A stretch of DNA of 64,000 nt from Mycobacterium syngnathidarum. GTDB taxonomy: Bacteria; Actinomycetota; Actinomycetes; Mycobacteriales; Mycobacteriaceae. The DNA lies in assembly GCF_001942625.1 (NCBI RefSeq), contig NZ_MLCL01000073.1:62001-126000 (forward strand), read 5' to 3'. Made by a program: the position numbers and the translations under genes. The number at the start of each line of letters is the position of its first letter. The stretch's first letter is position 1. Shown piece after piece: positions 44,592 to 54,540 of the stretch. The notes under the pieces are model-generated. The model was not told the origin of the DNA and made no database searches. It was given only the letters and a program-made list of their open reading frames with translations.

Positions 44592-47500
44592 GTGGTTCCT
44601 TCGGTGGCGTCGACGATCGCTATGAATGCGGTGAGTTCGAAGTCGTCGAGGCCGGCGATTGCCTGGGTGAGCGCGGTCGTGTGTCCATCGCTGAAGAGGC
44701 TGTCGATATCGCGTTCTTCGGTGATGTCGATCATGGATCGGATTGCTGCGGTGAGCAATTCGGAGTACTTGCCCATCTCTGCGCCTTCGCGGGTGGCAGC
44801 GTTGAAGACGCGGGTGACCTCGGTGACGGGTTCCTCATGAGGCCGGCATCCTGTGCGAATCAGGTCGAGCAGGTGTTTGGCCTCCGTGTGGTCAGCGATG
44901 ACGTTGCCGTTGTCGTCGAGGTACACAAGGTAGTGCGGGTGAAGCCGGTTGCCCCGATTGATGTTCTCGTTGGCGTCGACGTTGCGCAGCGCGAACAGCA
45001 CACCGGGGTGGAGGCCTCTTGAAGGGTCTGCGGGGAGCACGGCGTGAAGCCCCTTCGGCGCGGTGGCCAGATCGCCGGACTCTTTGAGGTATCCCAGCAG
45101 GTCCATGCGGAAGTCATTGAGACCGAGATCGGTGATGGACACACCGGTGCGGACGTCTTCGAGTTCGATGACTTCGTCTTGGAGCTTGCGGAGCTGCTCC
45201 TTCCGGAACGCGGCATCGCTGCCTTCAAGGGTGAGGACATTGTCGTCGACGGTGCTGGCGAGGTCGGCGATGACCATGCGGTTCTCGACGCGTTCCTTGA
45301 GGTTGATGTATTCGTCGAGGGAGATGTCGGGCCAGAAGTTCACGAGCTGGATCTGAGCGTTGGTCGAGCCGATGCGGTCGATGCGGCCGAATCGTTGGAT
45401 GATCCGTACCGGGTTCCAATGAATGTCGTAGTTGACGAGATAGTCACAGTCCTGGAGGTTTTGGCCTTCGCTGATGACGTCGGTGCCGATCAGCACATCG
45501 AGTTCGCCGGTGTCTTTGGGCATGGTGAGGTGGCGTTGTTTGGACTTCGGCGAGAACAACGTCAGGACCTGCTGGAAGTCGTAGCCGGTCCCCAGCGTTG
45601 TTTTCGCGGCGTGGGCACCGCCGGTGACGAGCGCGGTGTGTAACCCGGAGTCGCTCAATGCCGGCGCGAGCTGTTTGTAGATGTACTCGGCGGTGTCGGC
45701 GAACGCTGAGAAGATCAGTGCTTTGCGATTCAACGGGTTGAGGGGGTTAGCGGCCTTGTCCTCGATGAGTCGTTTGAGCTCCTGCAGCTTGAGGTCGTGA
45801 TCCGGTGTGACCCTGCGCATCTCGTCGAGCAATTCGCGGAGGGTCTCGCGGTCGTTCCACAGATCGCGCTGCCAGGATTCTACGTCGATGTCGTCGAGGT
45901 CGATCTTGATCTTCTCGCCAAACGAGAGGGCCTCGACGTTGGCGTCGTCCTCGTCATCGACATTGAGGTCCAGGCCCGAGAAATCGACGCTGAGGTTGTT
46001 CGAGGATCCCGTTCTTGACTTGAGCCGGATCAGAGTGTTGTCGACCGCCCCTTCAATTTTGGCTAGCGTGAGCCGGAACGCCTCGACCGAACTCTCCAAA
46101 CGCTTGAGCAGGTTGACCGTCATGAGCTTTTTCAAGCCTTGTTCACGGCCGAGTTGCCCAATATTGGAGCGCGCAGTGCCGCCCTTGACGTTGTAGAGGT
46201 CTTCGTATTTGCCTATCCGGCTGGGGAATACGTAGGCCAGCGGCGTGTAGACCGCCAAGGTGAGCACCTGAAGCTGTCCGAAGATTTCGTTAAATGCGGG
46301 TACGTCGGGGAGGTCGGAGAGCGGCTTACGAATCGACCGCGGCGGGAGCCGTTGCGGGAAAGTGCCGATCTCAGTGGTGTCGTAGAACGCCTGAATGTGC
46401 TTGCGAGATCTTGCGATGGTGACCGAGTCGAGCAGTTCGAAGAAGTCGAAGTCGAGCATCTGCAAGATACGGTCGGTGGTCCGCGCCTCTGGGTCGAGCT
46501 TGGACCACTCGTTGAAAACACGCTGTGCGTCGCTGAAAACCTTCTCGACAGTGGTCGAGATGTTCAGGTGTTGGGCGAGGTTCTCGGAGTCGCCTTCGTA
46601 GGCAAGCTGGAGTTGGTTCTTCAGGTCGTTGAAGCGGTTGTTGACCGGTGTGGCCGACAGCATGAGCACCTTGGTCTTCACTCCTTCGCGGATGACCTGG
46701 CGCATGAGCCGCTGGTAGCGTGACTCTTTTTCTTCTGCGTAGTCGGCGTTGCGGAAGTTGTGCGACTCGTCGATAACGACGAGATCATAGTTACCCCAAT
46801 TGATTCGGTCGAGTCGTAGCCCCAACGATTCACCCCTGGTGCGGGAAAGATCGGTGTGAGCGAGGACGTCGTAGTTGAACCGGTCGCGAGCGAAGATGTT
46901 GGTGGTCAGGTTGGCGTTGTAGTTGGTCCAGTTTTCGGCGAGCTTCTTCGGTGCGAGTACCAGGACGGACTTGTTGCGCAGCTCGTAGTACTTGATCACT
47001 GCCAGCGCGGTGAAGGTCTTCCCGAGTCCCACGCTGTCAGCGAGGATGCAGCCGTTGTAGGTCTCCAGCTTGTTGATGATTCCCGTCGCCGCGTCCCGCT
47101 GGAAGTTGTACAGGCTCTTCCAGACCTGTGTTTCCTGGTAGCCGGTGCGATCATTCGGCAGAACGTCCTCGCTGACGTCTTCGAGGAACTCCGAGAACAG
47201 GTTGTACAGGATCAGGAAATAGATTCGCGCCGGTGAGTTTTCGGCGTACACACTCGCGATGTGGTCGTACACCGCTTGGGTGACATCTTCGAGCTGCGTG
47301 GGGTTGTTCCAGATCTGATCGAACAGCGCGGCGTACTGCCGTGCCATCGGAGCATCGTCGAGCTTGGTCACGACATTCGACACCGCGTTCCCACGCTCGT
47401 AACCAAGATCGGCAGACGTGAACCCCTGGATCGGCTGGTAGGCGACCTTGTCATCCACAACGGCGAACTGCTGCATCGGTGCACCGGTCCGGTTCGACCG

Positions 47501-47857
47501 GAAGTTAACCTTTCGGCGCACCCACTCCGCACATTCACGCGCGATGGCCCGCTGAGTCAGCTTGTTGCGCAGACGGATCTCGAATTGAGAACCGTAAAGG
47601 GACGACTCCCCGTTGGACCCCGGCGGAATAAAGAACTGTCGGCGTTCCTTGGGCAGCTGATCGGTAGCCGCCGAGGCGACAAACGACGGCGAGGTGAAGA
47701 CGAACTCGAGCTCTTCGACACGCTCCAACTCCTTGCGTAGCGCCTCAAACGCGAAGATGGAAAATGTCGATGCAGCGATACGCAGCTTCGACCCAGCCTG
47801 CACCTCAGCCTTGAGATCGTCGCCCAGGAGATCGTTGACGTTGTCGATGATGTGCAC
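44588..47857 (-). CDS. SNF2-family helicase with N-terminal PLD-like domain
   Basis: A 1,089-residue protein from ATG 47857. Residues 1-170 look like a phospholipase D-type nuclease fold (KLRIAASTFSIFAFEALRKE). The helicase follows: GCILADSVGLGKTFTALAVI (Walker A, about 270-290), VVIDESHNFRN (DESH, about 358), and QRFGRIDRIGSTNAQIQLVN (motif VI, about 835-855). Such PLD-SNF2 proteins are common in defence loci. The gene leads an operon with DUF4391, Mod and Res, so it probably works with the type III enzyme or forms a second defence activity beside it. Confidence 0.88.
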   Translation of the reverse strand: MHIIDNVNDLLGDDLKAEVQAGSKLRIAASTFSIFAFEALRKELERVEELEFVFTSPSFVASAATDQLPKERRQFFIPPGSNGESSLYGSQFEIRLRNKLTQRAIARECAEWVRRKVNFRSNRTGAPMQQFAVVDDKVAYQPIQGFTSADLGYERGNAVSNVVTKLDDAPMARQYAALFDQIWNNPTQLEDVTQAVYDHIASVYAENSPARIYFLILYNLFSEFLEDVSEDVLPNDRTGYQETQVWKSLYNFQRDAATGIINKLETYNGCILADSVGLGKTFTALAVIKYYELRNKSVLVLAPKKLAENWTNYNANLTTNIFARDRFNYDVLAHTDLSRTRGESLGLRLDRINWGNYDLVVIDESHNFRNADYAEEKESRYQRLMRQVIREGVKTKVLMLSATPVNNRFNDLKNQLQLAYEGDSENLAQHLNISTTVEKVFSDAQRVFNEWSKLDPEARTTDRILQMLDFDFFELLDSVTIARSRKHIQAFYDTTEIGTFPQRLPPRSIRKPLSDLPDVPAFNEIFGQLQVLTLAVYTPLAYVFPSRIGKYEDLYNVKGGTARSNIGQLGREQGLKKLMTVNLLKRLESSVEAFRLTLAKIEGAVDNTLIRLKSRTGSSNNLSVDFSGLDLNVDDEDDANVEALSFGEKIKIDLDDIDVESWQRDLWNDRETLRELLDEMRRVTPDHDLKLQELKRLIEDKAANPLNPLNRKALIFSAFADTAEYIYKQLAPALSDSGLHTALVTGGAHAAKTTLGTGYDFQQVLTLFSPKSKQRHLTMPKDTGELDVLIGTDVISEGQNLQDCDYLVNYDIHWNPVRIIQRFGRIDRIGSTNAQIQLVNFWPDISLDEYINLKERVENRMVIADLASTVDDNVLTLEGSDAAFRKEQLRKLQDEVIELEDVRTGVSITDLGLNDFRMDLLGYLKESGDLATAPKGLHAVLPADPSRGLHPGVLFALRNVDANENINRGNRLHPHYLVYLDDNGNVIADHTEAKHLLDLIRTGCRPHEEPVTEVTRVFNAATREGAEMGKYSELLTAAIRSMIDITEERDIDSLFSDGHTTALTQAIAGLDDFELTAFIAIVDATEGTT

Positions 47858-47859
47858 GT

Positions 47860-48045
47860 TCAGTCCTCCGCGGCCGTAGCCCCGTTACGACGAACCCAAT
47901 CGTCGACTTCGGCTGCCTGGAACTTCCACAGGCGCCCCAGCTTGTGAGCCGGCATGTCCTTCTCGGCGATCCAGGTGTAGATCGTGTCCTTGGTGACGCC
48001 GAGGTGGGCGGCGATGTCGTCAGCCGACAGCCACGGCTCAGCCAC
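47860..48045 (-). CDS. Excisionase-family helix-turn-helix protein
   Basis: A 61-residue protein from GTG 48045 with AGGAGG 7 nt upstream. LSADDIAAHLGVTKDTIYTWIAEKDMPAHKLGRLWKF is the MerR-like winged helix of excisionase-family DNA-binding proteins. It sits 2 nt before the helicase gene, so it is probably the operon's own regulator; a directionality factor for the neighbouring recombinases is an alternative. Confidence 0.85.
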   Translation of the reverse strand: MAEPWLSADDIAAHLGVTKDTIYTWIAEKDMPAHKLGRLWKFQAAEVDDWVRRNGATAAED

Positions 48046-48104
48046 GGGCGACCTCCTGACTATCGACCCCCTGCGTGCCGACTGGTCGCGATCTTAGCGG
48101 GATG

Positions 48105-48139
48105 AACCGGTTTAGACTGGGTATTTGCGGGTTCAACCC
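48105..48139. promoter_or_regulatory. Palindromes upstream of the helicase / type III operon
   Basis: GGGTTCAACCC (48,129-48,139) is an 11-base palindrome, and AACCGGTT (48,105-48,112) an 8-base one, both within 95 bases of the excisionase-like gene's start. They are candidate binding sites for that protein. Confidence 0.3.
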
Positions 48140-48170
48140 ACTCTGTCGAGGTCGGAAAGTCTGCTCGCGG

Positions 48171-48587
48171 TCACCATCGCCGTCGCGTCTGACGGCCCTG
48201 CAGCGGAGTGACGGTTCCGCGCGGCTCTGCACCGCGACTCGCCTGTAGCTGTGCGTGGAGCTCGGCGATCACGGTGACCGCGGCTTGGTTCTTGCGTTCG
48301 AGGGCGGTGTTGTTTTGCCGCAACGTCGCGATGGTCTGCTTGAGCTTGGTGACTGTTCCCTGCAGCTCGACGATCTGGGAGTCCCGCGGTGCGACCTGGG
48401 TACCGACTGCGGTGTTCCAGTCGGTGAGGACGGCGTCGGCCCGGTTCATGGTGGCGCGGCTGACGCCGGCTTCGATGTGCAGGTTGGCTTTGGTGAGCCG
48501 CCCGTCGGTCCGTTTGGACTGGCCAGCGAGGAGTCGCTGCATGGCGTCGCGCAGCTTCTTCTCCGTCGCGGGGCTGACGGCAGTCAT
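48171..48587 (-). CDS. Coiled-coil accessory protein of recombinase trio (TnpC-like)
   Basis: A 138-residue protein from ATG 48587 in an ATGA overlap with recombinase C. It has a small helical head (ATEKKLRDAMQRLLAGQSKR), a helix-turn-helix-like segment (IEAGVSRATMNRADAVLTDW) and a long coiled coil (ELQGTVTKLKQTIATLRQNN). This mirrors the DUF6262/TnpC accessory proteins of the other two elements in the window. A decayed homologue lies at 15.7-16.1 kb. Confidence 0.75.
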   Translation of the reverse strand: MTAVSPATEKKLRDAMQRLLAGQSKRTDGRLTKANLHIEAGVSRATMNRADAVLTDWNTAVGTQVAPRDSQIVELQGTVTKLKQTIATLRQNNTALERKNQAAVTVIAELHAQLQASRGAEPRGTVTPLQGRQTRRRW

Positions 48588-50650
48588 TTGGGGTCCTGCT
48601 GGGTGATTCTCCGGACGTCGGCGAGTTGAGTTTCGAGGCGCTCTCGGTGGACGGCGGCCATCTTCTTGTCCTTGAGTTTCTCGATGAGGTCGGTTTCCTC
48701 GTGCTGCCAGATCGGGAGGTGTTTGTCGGTGATGACCGAGTTCCGGCAGGTGGCCGGTTGACACATGCTCGGGATGGGTCCGCCAGCTTTAACCGCGGCG
48801 GACGCGCCTTCCAGACAGAGTGCCTTGCTCGGGTCACCGAGGCAGTGGTTGAGCGTACCCAGGCGGATTGTGGCGAATTCGTCGCGCAGCAGGTTTCGAA
48901 GCATGCGCTCGTTGCCTACCCCGGCGGTGCTGCCCGCACGGTCGGTGACGCTGTCGAGGCTGTTGACGAATGTGGCGGCGCCAGGGCCGCGCACTTCTCG
49001 GTCACCGTTGGCGTGCCGTGCCCAGTCGGCGACGAGTTCTGCGGCGGCGGCTTCCTTGGCGTGGTGTTCAAACTCTTTGGCCCACTCCGGTGTCGGCGCC
49101 CCATATCCACTGGTAGTCGCGTTGGCTAGCGCTCGTGTGGCGTTGTGCTTGAGGGTGATTCCGAGGGCGATCTCGCCGTCAGGTTCGTTGGCGGTGATGA
49201 CCGCCATGGTTCGGCGAAACATATGCGGCGCCAGCGCTTTTATCGGAATCGGCTGTAGCCCATTGTGAGGCGAGCGGTCGTTGACCCAGTTGATGAACGA
49301 CCGGATCTGTTCGTGCTGGTCGAACCCGGCGAGGTCACGGTTGACGCCAGTGCGGACACTGCCGAACAGCCTGCCTGGGTCACGGGTAATGCGTTCTGCG
49401 ACTTCGAGGGCGCGAACGACCGGCGGGCTGACCCACCAGCGCTGTGGTGTACCCGCACCCGTCTGGCCTTTATGGACAGTGCTGGTGATCGCGGGGACGC
49501 CATAGTGCGTGCCGATCGCTCCGGCGGCGATTCCCTGGACTTCGCTGTCCCGCATCATGGTCATGATTGCGACGAAAATATAAGCAGCGTTGCGGATTTG
49601 GGTGAGCTCTTTGCTTACGATGACGCGGTCGAATCCGCTGATCCATGGCCCGCGTGTCCCGTCGGGTCGATCAACGACGGTGGGTGGAACGGCGGAGTAG
49701 CCGAACTTGGTGGGCACGCCGGCGGCGATCGCGTCGCGGACTCGTTGCCGTCGGGCTGGTCCGCTGCCGTTGTAGAAGTTGACTGCCCGGATACGCGGCG
49801 TGGTACATAGTGCCAGGCCGTCCCAGTTGATCTCGCCGGCTTTTCCGCGTCCGAGCGTGTAGATGTGCAATGGAATGAAGGCATCGGGCGAGGTGAGCCA
49901 GGAGTTGATCGCTTTGTCGATGGTTTGTGCTGCTGGCCATTTTGCGGGATGCGGACTGGCATCCAGGGTTTCGATGTCTTCGCGGGCCGCAAGGACATCG
50001 GGGGCGAATACATCAATGTAGGTCCAGCAGGCGCGGATCAGCGGCCAGAATGCGTCCGGGGGGATAACCGGGGTCTTGATCTCGCCCGAGCTCCCGGTCT
50101 TGGACGCCCCGACCATCACCCGCAACCCACCGTTGTGCATCAGGGGCCCGAATTCCACCAGGTGACGCAACAGATCCTTGGCGGAATGCTCGGCCGTGAC
50201 TGCGCGGGTGGCGCGGACCGATGCGAGATAGGCCTCGCTGTCATCGTCGATCCATTGCGACAGATCGGGCGAGTAACCACGGTCCTCGGCCCATTTCGCG
50301 AGGTACCGGAGCTCGGCGAGAGCGTGCTGGATCGACTTGATCTTGTAGGGCCGGTTGGACCGGTAGACGTGCGCTTCCCGAAGGATGCTGTGGGTCGGCT
50401 GCAGCATGGCCATTGCCAACGTCTTGGCGATCGGCACCCAGGCCTCGGGGAGACCATCGAACCGCAGATGCGCACGAGACGGACTCAAGTTGGGGGCGAT
50501 TCCTCCGGCGGTCAGATCCCAGCGGGGCATGTCACCGAATCGCGGTTCAGGACCGGGTGCAATGCGGCGGGAAGCGGGTAGGACCGGTTCGTCGGCGGCG
50601 AAGGGTGGATCCCACGCCGCCGACATCAGTGATGTGAGTTGACCGGTCAC
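48584..50650 (-). CDS. Recombinase C of the trio (688 aa)
   Basis: A large tyrosine-recombinase-type protein starting in a GTGA overlap with recombinase B. Landmarks in the C-terminal half: IMTMMRDSEVQGIAAGAI (Arg I region), APHMFRRTMAVITANEPDGE (H-xx-R) and LKHNATRALANATTSGYGA, with Tyr in the nucleophile region. A cysteine motif near the end (SMCQPATCRNSVI) is also seen in the 715-aa protein of the third element. It is the third recombinase in the overlapping series. Confidence 0.78.
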   Translation of the reverse strand: MTGQLTSLMSAAWDPPFAADEPVLPASRRIAPGPEPRFGDMPRWDLTAGGIAPNLSPSRAHLRFDGLPEAWVPIAKTLAMAMLQPTHSILREAHVYRSNRPYKIKSIQHALAELRYLAKWAEDRGYSPDLSQWIDDDSEAYLASVRATRAVTAEHSAKDLLRHLVEFGPLMHNGGLRVMVGASKTGSSGEIKTPVIPPDAFWPLIRACWTYIDVFAPDVLAAREDIETLDASPHPAKWPAAQTIDKAINSWLTSPDAFIPLHIYTLGRGKAGEINWDGLALCTTPRIRAVNFYNGSGPARRQRVRDAIAAGVPTKFGYSAVPPTVVDRPDGTRGPWISGFDRVIVSKELTQIRNAAYIFVAIMTMMRDSEVQGIAAGAIGTHYGVPAITSTVHKGQTGAGTPQRWWVSPPVVRALEVAERITRDPGRLFGSVRTGVNRDLAGFDQHEQIRSFINWVNDRSPHNGLQPIPIKALAPHMFRRTMAVITANEPDGEIALGITLKHNATRALANATTSGYGAPTPEWAKEFEHHAKEAAAAELVADWARHANGDREVRGPGAATFVNSLDSVTDRAGSTAGVGNERMLRNLLRDEFATIRLGTLNHCLGDPSKALCLEGASAAVKAGGPIPSMCQPATCRNSVITDKHLPIWQHEETDLIEKLKDKKMAAVHRERLETQLADVRRITQQDPK

Positions 50651-52461
50651 TGTTCTGCCCTCTGTCCGAGCGGTCGATGAAGGTGAGCGGTTTGTTGGCG
50701 CGCTGCTTCGATGTGGTCACTGGTGAATTCATTGAGCACGGCGTCGATGTTGATTCGTTGCTGGCCGTAGATTTCACTGAACTGTATTGGTGGCATGGTC
50801 TTTTCGATGTCATCTACCAGGTCGCGGTATATGACGAGGCGTGGTAAGTGGTCGCGGAAAATGACCGCGTTGCGACACTGCAGACACAGCGACGGCGATG
50901 CGTGGCACAACGAACCTGTCTGTCCCACGGGCGGTTCATAGGGGTCTCGGCACGCTGAAAGTGTCAGCTGCTGCTCGGTCGGTGATTCTTCTGCGACCGA
51001 CGCGGCGAGGGCAGCTACATCGGAGTCAATTGGGCTGGCGGCGACGTCGGCGGCCGTCGCATCGATAAACGTCGGTCCATTTGATGCACGTTCGAGGACT
51101 TTGCGTTGGGCGCGCAGGACCGTCTGCGCGGCGATGGTGTGAACCGTGGTGGTCTGGGCGTAATGTCCCCGGAAGACTTCGACGGAGTGGTCGTCGCCGG
51201 CTGCGCCGTTGAGAGTACCGAGCAACGCGGCTCGCGCGCTTTTCACCGTCTTGCGGATCCTACGCATGTCGTGTGGTTCGCTGAGTGACAGTCCATAGCG
51301 CCCGATCAGCTTGTTGAGCGAGTTGGGGCCGCCGAAATGCCTTGCACGGATGAAATATTGAGGATATTCGTCATCACGCCGGTCCCGGGCTGAGCGAATC
51401 CCTGTCACCCAGAACAGGGGCTCGTCGGGAGTGAGTGCGTGCGCATGCTGCATCGCGTGTGCGGCGCGTCGAATGAGGTCGCCGGCCTTCCATCCCCACG
51501 GCGGCTGTTGCGTCGAGGGCAGGGTGTGCCAACGGATTCGTTGCGCCCGCAGCTTGGTCGCTCGCACCCTGACAGACGAGTCTCCGAACTCGATGTCGCT
51601 GCGAAGGAGTCGGCGGCTCTCTTCGGGTGCCCACCCCGTTTGCAGGTGGAGTAGCACTCTGATGGCGAGAAGGTATTCGTCCTCTGGGGTGAGGTAGGCA
51701 CCCACGGCCGTCACCAGCGGGCGGGCCTTCAAACGGGCATCCCGGTTGACCCCTGACTCTTTGTCGACGTCACATCCATTTAGCGCTCGATGCGGCCCGG
51801 CCAGATGGACATGGAACGAGTCGTCGTAAGGCAGGTTCCGCAGAGCCCACAGAACATTCTCGACCCGATTCCATCCGTCAGGGCGAGGATCCGTGCCGGC
51901 CGCCAGGAGGGCGTTGCCGCGGGCGAGCCGTTCTTCGGTATCGCGCACGATCGTTCGGCATGCTTGTTCAAGCTGGAGGCGTTCGTTGTTGTTGAACTCG
52001 TCGAGCGGCAACCCCTCCCACACGCTGCCGTCCAAGACCCATCCGCTGGCCCAGTCCGCAAGCACTCCATCAAATATCTCGTGCGATTGGAGATATCGAG
52101 CGACGTGATTGCGCAGCTCCATTCCGAGGTCTTTGGCGTGAACGCTGGGTGGGGGAAAGCGCACGATCATCGCCGATTCCCAGTCGTGTAGCCGACGTGC
52201 AACATCCGCGCCGTCGCCGGACAAGGTGAGAAATCGGTCGGCGGGGTCGGTTAAGAACTCGCCGACCCTCCTGATGACCCCGGCTTGCCGGGAGATCGTT
52301 CCGGGGGTGAGATCCAGGTTCTCAGCGCTCTCCTTCCACGCATCGGCGAGTTCGGCGACCAGTTGCGTGGCCACATAGTCACTCGGACTGATGCGGGCGG
52401 ACTTCATCGGACCGCCAGTCGGGAAGAGTGCGATCCGTGGTTCGCGGTCATCGGGTGTCAC
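50647..52461 (-). CDS. Recombinase B of the trio (604 aa, divergent)
   Basis: A 604-residue protein from GTG 52461, overlapping recombinase A (GTGA) and recombinase C. The recombinase fold is recognisable (LLHLQTGWAPEESRRLLRSD, PHDMRRIRKTVKSARAALLG, FRGHYAQTTTVHTIAAQTVL), but the nucleophile tyrosine is not obvious, so catalysis may depend on its partners. A cysteine cluster (CHASPSLCLQCRNAVIF) near residue 530 is shared with the equivalent gene of the third element. Confidence 0.75.
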   Translation of the reverse strand: MTPDDREPRIALFPTGGPMKSARISPSDYVATQLVAELADAWKESAENLDLTPGTISRQAGVIRRVGEFLTDPADRFLTLSGDGADVARRLHDWESAMIVRFPPPSVHAKDLGMELRNHVARYLQSHEIFDGVLADWASGWVLDGSVWEGLPLDEFNNNERLQLEQACRTIVRDTEERLARGNALLAAGTDPRPDGWNRVENVLWALRNLPYDDSFHVHLAGPHRALNGCDVDKESGVNRDARLKARPLVTAVGAYLTPEDEYLLAIRVLLHLQTGWAPEESRRLLRSDIEFGDSSVRVRATKLRAQRIRWHTLPSTQQPPWGWKAGDLIRRAAHAMQHAHALTPDEPLFWVTGIRSARDRRDDEYPQYFIRARHFGGPNSLNKLIGRYGLSLSEPHDMRRIRKTVKSARAALLGTLNGAAGDDHSVEVFRGHYAQTTTVHTIAAQTVLRAQRKVLERASNGPTFIDATAADVAASPIDSDVAALAASVAEESPTEQQLTLSACRDPYEPPVGQTGSLCHASPSLCLQCRNAVIFRDHLPRLVIYRDLVDDIEKTMPPIQFSEIYGQQRINIDAVLNEFTSDHIEAARQQTAHLHRPLGQRAEQ

Positions 52462-53171
52462 GACGATTGCGCCTCCAGCTCGTCCAGAACGTACGTGGCG
52501 TAGTCGCGGGTGTCGTCGTTCCAGGATTCAAAAGCTCGCTGGATCAGCTCATCTGACTCGTCGACATAGCGGAGGTAGACCATCGTCGTGGACGGGCTGG
52601 CGTGCCCGAGGAGTCGTTGCAGTGTCAGCAGCGGATTGTGGACGACATGTTCGCTGATGGTGCCGAATCCTGTTCTCGGCCGGGACTGCTCGAACTGCGC
52701 CGCTCTCCGTTGCAGGCTTCGCAGCATGACGACAGCGAATGTGTGTCTCAGGTCATGGGGTGTGACGGCTGGGGGCATGGTGGGCGTGGCGTTGCCGAAG
52801 GTGGCGAGGCGGTTGTTGGCGTCCTCGAAGTACTGATGCCAGCGTCGCTGTGACGGCGGGCGACCGCCCTTGCCCACGAACAGCGACATGGGCTCGATGG
52901 AGCCAGCATCGTCGATTCTGACCAAGAGACGGCGCACGTCGGGAGGGATCGCAGCGAACTCATCGCGCTTGTCGATCCCTTTGTACCGGTAGGTGAGCTT
53001 GCCTGCCGCCGGGTCAACATGTGTGACGACTGCCAGTGTCGGCAGCTTCCGTCGCAGGGCATTCTGAGCCTTGCGGACAAGGGATTTGCGTTCTGTGCCG
53101 CGGTAGAGTTCAACGGCCTTCACGGTCGAGGCCGGGATATAGACCCGCCGGCGGCGCTCATTCTTCGCGCA
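52458..53171 (-). pseudogene. Recombinase A of the trio, C-terminal part (split by IS256-type element)
   Basis: C-terminal ~237 residues of a tyrosine recombinase: TPHDLRHTFAVVMLRSL (HxLRH) and LQRLLGHASPSTTMVYLRYV (His and Tyr nucleophile). The open frame extends to 53,249 only through element DNA. Removing 53,172-55,972 plus one 9-bp repeat joins VLEACAK to NERRRRVYIP in frame with 55,973-56,671. Confidence 0.85.
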
Positions 53172-53364
53172 GGTCGCGTCCGAAAGTGGGTGTAAAAGCA
53201 CCGGTCGGTTCGCAGCTTCGTGGGTGAGCATACGGGCTGGGGAACTCAAGTGACAGGCTCTTGCAGCTTGAGCTGGTGGTGTTGGGGATAACGGCGAGCG
53301 GGTTCGGTAGCTTGCTGCGGATGCTTTGGCGCGCCCAGGGCTGATGCGTAGGGCCGAGAGATGC

Positions 53365-53766
53365 TCAGCTGGAGAGGGTTTGGGCGGCGTCGGTCAGTGC
53401 GTTGAACGCGGCGTCGAGGCGGTCTTGGCGGCGGCGGTTGGGTTCGTGGTTGGCTTCGGCGGCTACGAACCCGATAAGCTCTTCGAGGTCGTCGGCATTG
53501 GTCAGTAAGGCAGCGCCGTTTGGGTGGGCGCGCATGCCGTACACCAGTCGCTCACAGTCGGGGTCAAGCAGCATCAGGTCGCGTAACACGGCGGCGGTCG
53601 TGTCGCTGACGATGACCTCCTTGAGGTCGCCGGCAACGCTGGAGCGGCGGCGGCGCAGGTCGTATGGGGAGTCTGCCCAGTTGCTGATCACCCCCTCGTC
53701 GTCGCAGACGCTGCACGACCATCGGATCGGCGCCGCCGTCTCGGCCGAGGCGATAGCGATGGTCAT
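53365..53766 (-). CDS. Passenger gene 1 of the IS256-type element, unknown
   Basis: A 133-residue protein from ATG 53766. It opens MTIAIASAETAAPIRWSCSVCDDEGVISNW, with a CxxC and the phrase pattern of small DUF7713-like proteins, and ends in a charged helix. The longer frame to 53,973 is a shadow. Function unknown; it diverges from the DUF6933-like gene. Confidence 0.55.
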   Translation of the reverse strand: MTIAIASAETAAPIRWSCSVCDDEGVISNWADSPYDLRRRRSSVAGDLKEVIVSDTTAAVLRDLMLLDPDCERLVYGMRAHPNGAALLTNADDLEELIGFVAAEANHEPNRRRQDRLDAAFNALTDAAQTLSS

Positions 53767-54032
53767 CCGCCCGGGGCAGCGCCTGTGGGCGGGGCGGCGC
53801 CGACACGGCAATGCCGATACCCACCGATCACCGACCTGGCCGGCGGTGCCCGCCCGGACAATGTCGCCCAGGTGTTGTGCCAGGCGGCGCGCGGGACCGG
53901 AAGCGTCGTGCGGCATGTCGAGGAAGTGATGCAGATCGGCGACCAACACGTCGCCACACTGTACCGGCGCCACGTCGCGGTGTTCTTGGGTACCGATCCT
54001 CGGGGACGCTGCCTACGATCATGGGTCGTGAT

Positions 54033-54516
54033 GCTGCGATGTACCGCCAAGGTGTTGGCGCTGCTGAGGGCGCCTGAGCCGGCCATCGGCCAAGCCTGCG
54101 CGACCGACTGGTATGCCCACCTGGTCTGGATCGACCGACGCAAATGCCTGCTGGTGACCCACGCCGGGACCTTGTTCTCGGTGTTCATGCCGAACGTCAC
54201 CGCCGCCGGGTTGCGCCCGATCGGCCCGCCGGTCGTCTCGGCGATCCAGGCCGCGTTGCACGTCGAGGGTCTGCCCGCCGATACGCTCGGCGATCTTGAT
54301 CCCCAGCAGGTGGCCGTGGCCAAGACCGCCGACCGCCGCATCCTGGGCACGATCAACGACCTGGCGTTCACCACCGAACACGTCATCGCCACCGCTGGCG
54401 GCCTGGCCCGCTGCGACATCGACGCGCTGCACCACGGCCTGCATCGCACCATCAACAGCATCACCGGCTACATCCCACCGATCGACCTGGTCACCGCCAG
54501 CCGTCACCGAAACTGA
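54033..54516 (+). CDS. Passenger gene 2 of the IS256-type element, DUF6933-like
   Basis: About 160 residues from ATG 54033 (MLRCTAKVLALLRAPEPAIG). The pattern CTAKVLALL, WYAHLVWIDRRKCLLVTHAG, TLFSVFMPNV fits DUF6933-type proteins. The open frame extends up to 53,785 but that part overlaps the divergent gene's promoter and is less protein-like. Plasmid- and transposon-borne copies of such genes are common; function unknown. Confidence 0.6.
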
Positions 54517-54540
54517 GCCTGCCAAAGCGACACGGAGTTG

